Assembly: GCA_033391075.1 (NCBI GenBank)
Contig: JAWPMV010000001.1
Span: forward strand, 6,944,001-7,008,000
DNA length: 64,000 nt
Source of the DNA: Bacteroidia bacterium
Lineage (GTDB): Bacteria > Bacteroidota > Bacteroidia > J057
Direction: 5' to 3'
The position numbers and the translations under genes are program-made. The notes beneath the pieces were generated by a model, which made no database searches, was not told where the DNA came from, and worked only from the letters and a program-made list of their open reading frames with translations. Below, one piece after another: positions 9,547 to 16,802 of this stretch (its first letter is position 1; every line of letters starts with the position of its first letter).

Positions 9547-10256
9547 AAAAACTTCTTTTTCGATTTAGTCGCTACGAAGCTTTTTAAATAAAATGGCTCG
9601 AAACTTCCCAAATCCTCGAAATCTTTTTTCTGGAATTTTGCATACAAGGCCGACCCCATATCACTTGCAGAGGAAAGTCCATTATCGAGGATGATAGCAT
9701 TTGAAGATTGAGATAAAATAGGCCTGCATTTAGCGGCTCCATCTCCAAGGAAGATCACTTTATGCTCGGATAAAATCTCTTCAAAAGCGCCATTTTCAAT
9801 GATTTTTGCCTCAATCGGCATTCGCGAATCCAAATTTGAATCAAAAACCTCACAATAGACTTCCATACGCCTGGCATCCAGCATAGGGCAGATAAGCGCA
9901 TCCAGCTCACGTGCCAGTTTTTGTGCTTTTAGGGCCAACGTATCCAAACTTCCCAGCGCCAGCAAGGGTTTATCCAAAGCCATACACAATCCCTTGGCAG
10001 TAGATACGCCAACTCGCAAACCTGTATAAGAACCCGGTCCTTTGCTTACTCCTATGGCAGAAAGTTCAGCAGGTTTTATCTCCAGATAGTCCAGCATTTG
10101 CTCGATCATAGGCATAAGCAAACGGGCATGACTTCTGGCCCTGCGCATATCCATCGCAGCCAGGAGTTTTTCTCCCTCGAATACTGCAATTGAGCCAATA
10201 GCTGTAGCCGTCTCAATCGCCAGTATTAACGCTTCCCTTTCATCGGCTTGATTCAT
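9543..10256 (-). CDS. tsaB: tRNA threonylcarbamoyladenosine biosynthesis protein TsaB
   Basis: 237-residue protein of the TsaB/YeaZ family, the partner that stabilises TsaD in forming t6A37 on ANN-decoding tRNAs. It has the ASKHA-fold N-terminus LILAIETATAIGSIAV, the RSHARLLMPMI segment and the family signature SKGPGSYTGLRVGVSTAKGL (about 71-90). The start at 10256 is chosen because the protein aligns from there; the longer open frame up to 10475 lies antisense to the first part of rqcH and adds an unrelated basic region. The gene is divergent from rqcH with only 26 bases between the ATGs. A TACTTTTG box ends four bases before its ATG, suggesting a leaderless message. Confidence 0.9.
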   Translation of the reverse strand: MNQADEREALILAIETATAIGSIAVFEGEKLLAAMDMRRARSHARLLMPMIEQMLDYLEIKPAELSAIGVSKGPGSYTGLRVGVSTAKGLCMALDKPLLALGSLDTLALKAQKLARELDALICPMLDARRMEVYCEVFDSNLDSRMPIEAKIIENGAFEEILSEHKVIFLGDGAAKCRPILSQSSNAIILDNGLSSASDMGSALYAKFQKKDFEDLGSFEPFYLKSFVATKSKKKFF

Positions 10257-10278
10257 CTGACAAAAGTAATGAAATTTG
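10248..10278 (+). promoter_or_regulatory. Candidate rqcH promoter (TTG-N20-GAAATTTG)
   Basis: TTG at 10248-10250 and GAAATTTG at 10271-10278 are 20 bases apart, as in the Bacteroidota consensus TTG-N19/21-TAnnTTTG, with one mismatch in the first base of the -7 box. The box ends four bases before the ATG at 10283. The -33 part lies inside the first codons of tsaB on the other strand. Confidence 0.4.
10261..10268 (-). promoter_or_regulatory. Candidate tsaB -7 box TACTTTTG
   Basis: On the minus strand the sequence reads TACTTTTG, then TCAG, then ATG. It matches TAnnTTTG exactly. No clear TTG is found at the -33 distance. Transcription starting the usual few bases after the box would begin at or next to the start codon. 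Confidence 0.4.
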
Positions 10279-10282
10279 CCAC

Positions 10283-11866
10283 ATGCATTTTCATCACTAT
10301 ACCCTCCTTCATTTGGCAAAGGCTCTTCAGGAAAAATTCCTGGGGGAGGAGATCTATTCCTGCCTTTCGCAAAATAAGAATGAGCTGGTGATTGAATTGG
10401 AAAGCGGATATTTACGGATCGGCTGCCATACACCTTTGACCTATCTGATCCCCGTAGACGATTATAGTCGTGCAAGGAAAAATGTGGTGAATCTTTTCCC
10501 TGAGATCATAGGGGCAAAAATCGAAGGGATTGAGGTCGTTGAGTATGAGCGGGTGATGATCCTTGAGCTGGATGGGAAGAGACGATTGATTTTGAAAATG
10601 CATGGGATCGGGGCCAATGTATTGCTGGAGCAGGAAGGGGCGATCACTCGCCTGTTTAACCAGCAAAGAGAAGAGGATTGGCAATACCGTCCCCAGGCAG
10701 GAGCCTATCATCCTGAATATATCGAGGAAAATCCGGAACAGGATCAGGCATCTATCCTGAAAGCCCTCCGAAAAATTTCACCCATTTTTGATAAAGAATT
10801 TGCTGCCCGAACCTTATTTCATATGGATTCGGGCAACTCTTTTTCTGAAGCTTATCATATCGTACAGGAGGAGGTAAAGGAGGCTGTATATTTTGTAAGT
10901 AAAAGGAAGGAGAAAGTTAAATTCCTGCTCTTTCCGGAAGCGGAAGGCCTTGGAATTGAAAAAGGGATCATTATTGCCCTGCAGACCTTCCAGAAATGCT
11001 ATTACCAATTTCAAAGCTATCAGCGAACCTATAAAAGTCTTTCACAGCGATTGCAGAAACCCCTGAAGAAGTTTCGCAAGGTCTATGGCTCTTACGAAAA
11101 GAACATTTATAGCCTGGAGCATGACCGAAATCCGGAGGAGTTGGGACATATTTTGATGGCGAATCTGCATGCAATGGAAGCTGGACAGAAATCAGTGAGT
11201 CTGCCGGATTTCTATGGAGAGGGAGAAGTGAAAATCAAGCTAGACCCTAAACTTAATCCTCAGGATAATGCACAGGCCTATTACCGAAAGCATAAGCAAC
11301 GGAAGGCAAAACTTGTCCATTTGAAAGCTCAGATGGATGAGGTAGGGGAGAAGTTACTGGCAGCAGAGACAGATTGGGAGGAATTGCAGGCCTTTACCCA
11401 TCCCGATGAATTGAGACTGGAAGGAAATAGCTTCAATACGGATGAGTTGAAACGGATGCGAATCTTTTTCAAGGAACAGCAAAAAGAGGAAAGTCAGAAA
11501 GCACGAAATCGATATCCATATAGAACGTTTCAGAAGGAAGGCTACGAGATTTTTGTTGGGAAGAACGCCCGTAACAATGATGAGTTGAGTTTCAAATTTG
11601 CTTCTAAGGATGATCTCTGGCTGCATGCCAAAGATGTAGCCGGTTCTCATGTGGTGATTCGACAGAGGGCAGGAAAAGCCCTCCCGGGAACGGTGCTCGA
11701 ATATGCGGCACAATTGGCTGCCTTTTACTCCAAAAGGAAAAACGACAGCCTGGTACCGGTCCTTTATACCCCCAGAAAATATATCAGAAAAAGAAAAGGA
11801 GATCCTCCAGGCAAAGTAGCCGTTGATCGGGAATCCGTCATTATGGTAGAACCTATCAGAACCTAA
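10283..11866 (+). CDS. rqcH: RqcH/NFACT family ribosome quality control protein
   Basis: 527-residue NFACT-family protein. Bacterial members (RqcH) bind stalled 50S-peptidyl-tRNA complexes and direct untemplated alanine tails that mark chains for breakdown; older names are fibronectin-binding protein A. NFACT-N covers about residues 5-210 (ELVIELESGYLRI, RLILKMHGIGANVLL), a coiled-coil arm about 235-400, and NFACT-R about 410-527 with the family signature YEIFVGKNARNNDELSFK, DDLWLHAKDVAGSHVVIR and YTPRKYIRKRKGDPPG. Domain order and length fit a full RqcH, with the usual HhH region compressed. It sits head-to-head with another translation-quality gene, tsaB, separated by 26 bases. Its stop overlaps the convergent membrane-protein gene by 4 bases. 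Confidence 0.88.
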   Translation: MHFHHYTLLHLAKALQEKFLGEEIYSCLSQNKNELVIELESGYLRIGCHTPLTYLIPVDDYSRARKNVVNLFPEIIGAKIEGIEVVEYERVMILELDGKRRLILKMHGIGANVLLEQEGAITRLFNQQREEDWQYRPQAGAYHPEYIEENPEQDQASILKALRKISPIFDKEFAARTLFHMDSGNSFSEAYHIVQEEVKEAVYFVSKRKEKVKFLLFPEAEGLGIEKGIIIALQTFQKCYYQFQSYQRTYKSLSQRLQKPLKKFRKVYGSYEKNIYSLEHDRNPEELGHILMANLHAMEAGQKSVSLPDFYGEGEVKIKLDPKLNPQDNAQAYYRKHKQRKAKLVHLKAQMDEVGEKLLAAETDWEELQAFTHPDELRLEGNSFNTDELKRMRIFFKEQQKEESQKARNRYPYRTFQKEGYEIFVGKNARNNDELSFKFASKDDLWLHAKDVAGSHVVIRQRAGKALPGTVLEYAAQLAAFYSKRKNDSLVPVLYTPRKYIRKRKGDPPGKVAVDRESVIMVEPIRT

Positions 11867-12621
11867 ACTTTGAGAGATTCTACTTCTGCTTCTTCCTCCA
11901 TTTTAGCCTCCTCAAAGACGAGCCAGGGAATGCTGTAATGCGAAGTTCTAATGAGGAATTCGGGCAGATACTGAGAAAGCTGTAGCCAAAAATCCGGTCC
12001 GAAGCGTACATAAGAAGCAATCCGAGCGGCAGAGGTAAGAAAGCCCCAAATAGCTGCATAAAATGCACCAGCTTTCACATATTTAGGAATAAACATGGCG
12101 ATCACTACCAGCATATCCATGGCACCAGCAGCGATCAGGAATTCTGAGGTCCAGGCTGCTTTCATTCCCAGAAATCCCAGGCTGTTTGATACCATCTCAT
12201 GAAAATGAGGCGGCTGTTCGTAAATAAATCCCAAAGCATACCATCCGTGTCCCAGAAAGGTCAAAGCTATGGCCAGGCGAAAATAGGCATAGAGCCTCTC
12301 TTTTGATTCTGATTGTAGGGCAATAGCCAGGAGAGCGGGACTACTGAATTGTAGGGTCAACTCCACCAATTGAGCGATTTGATATCCGGAGCCGATAAAT
12401 TTAATTATCGCAAGCAGGAAGAAAAATCCTGAGGTTCCCATCAATCCATAAAAGCTTATTTTACTTTCTTTCATCCATACGAAAAGCAGGCCCAAACCAA
12501 AGATCAGGAGAAAAACAGGATTGCTGCCCTGAATGAAATGTTTATAGGCACTACCCAGAATTTCGGCGGAGCAGGTGATTCGCAGAATGAGAATAAGGTA
12601 CTTGGAGGCTTGTACAGGCAC
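11863..12621 (-). CDS. Polytopic membrane protein, DoxX-like at most
   Basis: 252 residues with about seven or eight hydrophobic segments (about 7-25, 35-50, 58-78, 85-105, 112-130, 160-178, 187-205). The stretch FRLAIALTFLGHGWYALGF recalls the helix-plus-GHG pattern of DoxX-like proteins, but the resemblance is short and I do not assign a function. The C-terminus is acidic (KMEEEAEVES). The start is GTG at 12621, the only start codon ahead of the first membrane segment. It is convergent with rqcH (4-base stop overlap) and preceded by a 309-base gap. Confidence 0.6.
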   Translation of the reverse strand: MPVQASKYLILILRITCSAEILGSAYKHFIQGSNPVFLLIFGLGLLFVWMKESKISFYGLMGTSGFFFLLAIIKFIGSGYQIAQLVELTLQFSSPALLAIALQSESKERLYAYFRLAIALTFLGHGWYALGFIYEQPPHFHEMVSNSLGFLGMKAAWTSEFLIAAGAMDMLVVIAMFIPKYVKAGAFYAAIWGFLTSAARIASYVRFGPDFWLQLSQYLPEFLIRTSHYSIPWLVFEEAKMEEEAEVESLKV

Positions 12622-12930
12622 GGATCTTAAATTATTAGAGAAGGAAATTAAAGAAGATAATTCACAATTTGGAACGTCCTGCTTATTCTTTGCTGGATAA
12701 TTAGTGCACTTTGTCGGGAAAAGGAAAAGGATTGGCTTTGAGCCAGCTGTAAATGCAGCACTTAGGGCTCAGATTCCGTCTAGCTTATGAATTTCTACTA
12801 CATTTAAGGGAAAACACAAAAAAGAGTTTACAGGAATTTAGCCCATTATGGATATGCACAAATATTTCTATTTACAATTCAAGCTTTTCCTGTTAATTTT
12901 TGGAACTCAATCATTTATCAAAAAGAACTT
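12622..12930. other. Intergenic region, divergent promoters expected
   Basis: 309 bases between a minus-strand membrane gene and a plus-strand surface-protein gene. No convincing reading frame or RNA gene is seen. It holds the 13-mer TACATTTAAGGGA (12799-12811), which also occurs once ahead of the M6 protease gene (16698-16710); the first eight bases differ from TAnnTTTG only at the last position, so it may be a weak -7 box. Confidence 0.45.
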
Positions 12931-13755
12931 ATGCCGATACGTAGGATTGCATATGTAAGGCTCCTATTGTTCTTATTCCTTCTCATCGGAATAGCATCAA
13001 CACTGGAAGCACAAAACAGAGTATATGAAGAAGATGTCATCTACCTGAAAAATGGAAGTGTCCTCAGAGGGGAAATCATCGAATATGAAGTGAAGGATTA
13101 TGTAAAAATCCGCCTTCGTGAAGGAACGATATTTTCCTACAAAACCAGCGAAATTGAAAAAATCACGCGAGAGGCTTCAAAATTTACTCAATTAAAACTC
13201 AGGTATCGTCCGGGATTGACTCCGATTAGGTATATGGAGGAAAAGAAATTCTATCCACATATTTCCTATGCGTTTACTTTCAATGAAACCGGCGACAGGA
13301 TTCTGACAAATTTCTCTACTCATTTAAGGGCCCTATACAATTTCAGCCGCTTTTTTCAGGCAGGGCTGGGAACCGGTTTTGATTTTTATGAAGGAGGTCT
13401 GGTAATACCGGCTTTTATCGAGATACAGGGAGATTTATTGAAGCAAAAAGCTACTCCTTTTTATTTGCTACAAGGAGGTTATGGCTTTGGAACAGGTGGG
13501 ACGAGGGATCATATTGTATTTGATGGAGGTCTGATGGCACATGCTGCTTTGGGGCTGCACTGGTACACTGCAAACCGTCGCTCCTATTATATCAGCTTGG
13601 GCTTCAAGATTCAAAACACCTATCAGGAGTTTCGTGAATTTCCCCCCAACTTTTTCTGTTGTGGTTTTCCGGGAGGAGCTGTGCCTGATCCTCCTTTGGT
13701 TATTGGTACAAGACGTTACCAAAAGATCGTCTTACAGTTTGGTTATAACTTTTAG
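12931..13755 (+). CDS. Secreted protein: 'EDVIYLKNG' N-terminal domain plus outer-membrane barrel (paralog A)
   Basis: 274 residues: signal peptide (1-29, ending LEAQ), a small N-terminal domain (about 33-85, EDVIYLKNGSVLRGEIIEYE and FSYKTSEIEKITRE) that is common in Bacteroidota surface proteins and looks like a small beta-barrel module, then about 170 residues of barrel-like strands with glycine-rich turns (FQAGLGTGFDFYEGG, LLQGGYGFGTGG) ending in VLQFGYNF, a typical outer-membrane C-terminus. It is a tandem paralog of the next gene with the same order of parts. The function is unknown. The start is ATG and fits the signal peptide. Confidence 0.7.
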   Translation: MPIRRIAYVRLLLFLFLLIGIASTLEAQNRVYEEDVIYLKNGSVLRGEIIEYEVKDYVKIRLREGTIFSYKTSEIEKITREASKFTQLKLRYRPGLTPIRYMEEKKFYPHISYAFTFNETGDRILTNFSTHLRALYNFSRFFQAGLGTGFDFYEGGLVIPAFIEIQGDLLKQKATPFYLLQGGYGFGTGGTRDHIVFDGGLMAHAALGLHWYTANRRSYYISLGFKIQNTYQEFREFPPNFFCCGFPGGAVPDPPLVIGTRRYQKIVLQFGYNF

Positions 13756-13788
13756 GGCATGTCAGTATCAATCACTAATTCCCCAATC

Positions 13789-14559
13789 ATGAAACGATTA
13801 AGCTATACAATTCTCCTGTTTTTCCTGACTTGTTTTATGGCCTCTGCCCAGACCACAGGAAAAATGGAAGATGTTATTGAGTTAAAAGATGGACATGTGA
13901 TCTATGGATGGATTTTGGAACAAGAAGCTGGAAAGCATGTGAAAATAGAGCTGGTAGGAGGAAGTGTTCTCATCATTGAACAGGAAAAAATCGAATCAAT
14001 CAGCCGCGATCCCAGTAGATTTCTACGAGTAAAGCGGACGTATAACTATAGGCAAAAGCCGATCTTATATCGCGAACGTGGAGCCTATATGTACCTGAGT
14101 TCACATTTCTCCTTTAGAGATGGGAGTGATCGTGATCGGTTGGATGTGGGGATTCATATTCGCACAGGTTACCGCATCGATCGTCTCTTAGGGCTGGGAA
14201 TCGGGGTAGGAGTAGATAATTATGAAGGAGGGACCTATATGCCGATATACCTGGATCTGAGTGGAGACCTGATGAGAAGTCGTGTTACGCCCCATTATCA
14301 TGTGTCAGGAGGTTATGCTTTTGCGGTGAATCCCAATTGGCCAAATTCACAAATTGAGGGAGGGCTTATGGCCTTTGCTGCAATTGGATACAAGATTCAT
14401 ACACAGGGAAATCTTGAGTGGACGGTCATGGGAGGATATAAATTCCAGCAGGCAAGCGAAAGACCTAATGCCTTCAGAGGGGGAGTTGTCCCTGGTGAAT
14501 CTACTTTTCGAAATGTAGAGTATCAGGGATTGACTTTACAATTTTCAGTGGGATTCTAG
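13789..14559 (+). CDS. Secreted protein: 'EDVIELKDG' N-terminal domain plus outer-membrane barrel (paralog B)
   Basis: 256 residues from the ATG at 13789, which starts directly at a signal peptide MKRLSYTILLFF...SAQ; the upstream ATG at 13759 would add ten polar residues. The N-terminal module (EDVIELKDGHVIYGWILEQE, IEQEKIESISRDPSRF) aligns with that of the gene before it, and the barrel region shares FxxGLGIGVGVDNYEGGTY and the C-terminal LTLQFSVGF. The pair therefore arose by tandem duplication, with clear divergence. They are 33 bases apart and probably cotranscribed. The stop overlaps the convergent T9SS gene by 4 bases. Function unknown. Confidence 0.7.
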   Translation: MKRLSYTILLFFLTCFMASAQTTGKMEDVIELKDGHVIYGWILEQEAGKHVKIELVGGSVLIIEQEKIESISRDPSRFLRVKRTYNYRQKPILYRERGAYMYLSSHFSFRDGSDRDRLDVGIHIRTGYRIDRLLGLGIGVGVDNYEGGTYMPIYLDLSGDLMRSRVTPHYHVSGGYAFAVNPNWPNSQIEGGLMAFAAIGYKIHTQGNLEWTVMGGYKFQQASERPNAFRGGVVPGESTFRNVEYQGLTLQFSVGF

Positions 14560-16547
14560 GATTCCTTGTTCTCACTTATGACAACCTGTTTTTCAAAGGT
14601 TTGGCCTTCCCATTCGAGGGATAGCTGGTAAATACCAGGTTTCAATCCACTCCAGCGAACCTGTCTTTTGAATTTTCCCTGGATGTTTCCATAAGTCGCT
14701 TCGATCATGGACCTTCCTTGATCGTCGGATAGTTTCATATTGATCTTTGCGGGATGTTCTGATCCTTCAATATTCCCTTCTATAAATAGATGATTGATGG
14801 CCGGATTTGGACTAATTTCCAGAGAGCTCCAGATATTGGATGCAATGTCTGGTGCTTCAAATGTAATCGGATCAGATACCGCGGAGCAGCCCGCTTCATT
14901 CTTGACGATGAGGGTAAATTCTCCATATTCTTTGGGAATAAGTACGTTGCTGTTCCCATTGGGAATTGCCTGGCCATCATTGAGCCAAATGTATTCATGA
15001 TAATCTTTCGCAAGCAATTTATCTCCATCCTGCACAAGCTCAGGCTTTGTGGGTGATTCAGAGATTTGGAGTGGGACTTCAACCTCACTTTTACATTCAC
15101 TTTGCTCAACAATATATCTGACTTTTTGACCTCCGGCTTTTAGTTCTTCCGGAATCAAGAGCCCGGATGCCTGAATGCCTCTTCCTTCATAATATCCTCC
15201 CAATGGTTTGCCGCCTTTTATAGAAATGGCAGGTGATCCCAGGCATATAAGATCTACCTGGCGATGGCTAATCTTTGGACTCTCTTTTACAACAATTTCC
15301 TGAGCAACCTCTCTCTTGCAGCCCTCTTCTGTGGTATAGATATATTCGATTTTATGTGTTCCTGCACCTACATTCCGGGCAAAAAACTTTCCTTCACTTA
15401 CTCCACCGCCTCTATATACCCCTCCCAATGGGCTTGCCTGAGTTAATTCAATTTCATTTTCTGTATCACAGACCGCATCCAGTTTCTCAAAGGAAAGCTT
15501 GGTGTCTGGTCCTACACTCAGAAATTTGCCTCCATCAATGCTCAGCATCTTCGGATCCGTACTTCTCAGTCTCACTTTATAGTTTGAGCTCTCTTCCAGC
15601 TCTTTGGGAATATTTACCCTGACTACTCCACTCGTATCCTGACTTCTTATCGCTCCGATTCGTCTCGCTTTCTTAAAATTCCCTGCTTTATCTGATATCT
15701 CAGCAATGATCTCATTGCCTTTACCCAGAATCAATCCCTTAAATTGAAAAGGAATATCAAAACTTTCCTCTCTACAAAGACCCGCCTTATCCCAATCGCT
15801 GATCAGGGCAGCTTTTTCTGTACTGACGGTCAAATCTACCTGAATGAAAGAACGGGATTGTTTGGGATCATTGGAAGATATCCATGCATTTCCCTGATAA
15901 CTCCCATTGTCTATGCCTTCTCCACTTACGATCAGGGAAAGCATCTGACTTTCTCCCGGAGGAAGCACACCCTGAGTAGGCATCATTGCTTGCATCCAGG
16001 GCACAGAAACATCGGTGTACAAGCTGTAGTCGAGTTCTGTATTTCCTTTATTCTCTATACTGAAATTGATTTGCTTAAATCCATTTGCCATGAGGGTAGC
16101 CGTAAATTCCTTGATAGGAATATGAATTTCAGGCTTTGCTTCCAGCATGACTTCGATAGGGACATACACCAATTCTTCCCTGCTTTTACTATCCTTGATC
16201 CGTAAAGTATCACTGTAGATGGCAATCGGTAAAGTGTCTACACGCATCTCCAGAGGAAGCTTCATACTTTCTCCTGCCTTTAAGGTCCCGGATATCTTTT
16301 CAGGATACAGCCAATCGTAAGAATGCTGACTGTACCAGGAAATATCCTCCGAACTCAGGTTTTCTATTAAGAGCGTGTCATGACCTTTATGATTGAGGAG
16401 GGTGCGGCTAAAAAGCTCATAAGGGGTGACCTTGATCTTTTCTTCGATCTCTTGCTTCTGGCTGGATCTTTCCTGCGAAGGATTATCCTGGGCCTGAATA
16501 AAGCCCGCCCATAAAAAGCATAGAATCAGGATTTTGGTCAGGGTCAT
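14556..16547 (-). CDS. T9SS-exported surface protein with Ig-like and repeat domains
   Basis: 663 residues from the ATG at 16547, which begins the signal peptide MTLTKILILCFLWAGFIQAQ; a longer frame to 16607 adds residues before it. After the signal peptide come two Ig/choice-of-anchor-like modules (about 35-230, with SGTLKAGESMKLPLEM and GVLPPGESQMLSLIVSG), a beta-rich central part, then two short repeats built on P.GG.Y.G.G (ASPLGGVYRGGGVSEGKF and GKPLGGYYEGRGIQASGL). The last about 85 residues (LEISPNPAINHLFIEG ... LKPGIYQLSLEWEGQTFEKQVVI) are a classical type A T9SS sorting domain, so the protein should be exported across the outer membrane and attached or released. Binding partner unknown. 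Confidence 0.82.
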   Translation of the reverse strand: MTLTKILILCFLWAGFIQAQDNPSQERSSQKQEIEEKIKVTPYELFSRTLLNHKGHDTLLIENLSSEDISWYSQHSYDWLYPEKISGTLKAGESMKLPLEMRVDTLPIAIYSDTLRIKDSKSREELVYVPIEVMLEAKPEIHIPIKEFTATLMANGFKQINFSIENKGNTELDYSLYTDVSVPWMQAMMPTQGVLPPGESQMLSLIVSGEGIDNGSYQGNAWISSNDPKQSRSFIQVDLTVSTEKAALISDWDKAGLCREESFDIPFQFKGLILGKGNEIIAEISDKAGNFKKARRIGAIRSQDTSGVVRVNIPKELEESSNYKVRLRSTDPKMLSIDGGKFLSVGPDTKLSFEKLDAVCDTENEIELTQASPLGGVYRGGGVSEGKFFARNVGAGTHKIEYIYTTEEGCKREVAQEIVVKESPKISHRQVDLICLGSPAISIKGGKPLGGYYEGRGIQASGLLIPEELKAGGQKVRYIVEQSECKSEVEVPLQISESPTKPELVQDGDKLLAKDYHEYIWLNDGQAIPNGNSNVLIPKEYGEFTLIVKNEAGCSAVSDPITFEAPDIASNIWSSLEISPNPAINHLFIEGNIEGSEHPAKINMKLSDDQGRSMIEATYGNIQGKFKRQVRWSGLKPGIYQLSLEWEGQTFEKQVVISENKES

Positions 16548-16697
16548 GTTATAATGCTTAAGCACTAAAATTGGCGAGTCAAGCTTGATGTACCAAAACG
16601 AAGCCAAATGTTTTATTACAGAGAATTTTTTAGAAACTTATTTCGTATATGATAAAACTTATACCCTTAATTGCAGCCTTTCTTAACTTTAGTAGCT

Positions 16698-16710
16698 TAC
16701 ATTTAAGGGA
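16698..16710 (+). promoter_or_regulatory. Repeated 13-mer TACATTTAAGGGA, possible promoter box
   Basis: This 13-mer is identical to 12799-12811 and lies 92 bases before the ATG of the M6 protease gene. It resembles TAnnTTTG with the last base changed. Two copies ahead of two secreted-protein genes suggest a shared control element, but chance cannot be excluded. Confidence 0.25.
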
Positions 16711-16802
16711 GAAAGCCGTTTATCAATTATTATCGGCCTATTTCTTACGAGAATTGAAGAAAGAATCTTCTTTCGATAGGCCCACATTTCTTGCCAATAC
16801 AT

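Noticed and set aside
9543-10475. 310-codon minus-strand frame as the full tsaB gene
   Set aside because: The first 73 codons lie antisense to the start of rqcH and resemble no TsaB sequence; conserved homology begins at the ATG at 10256.
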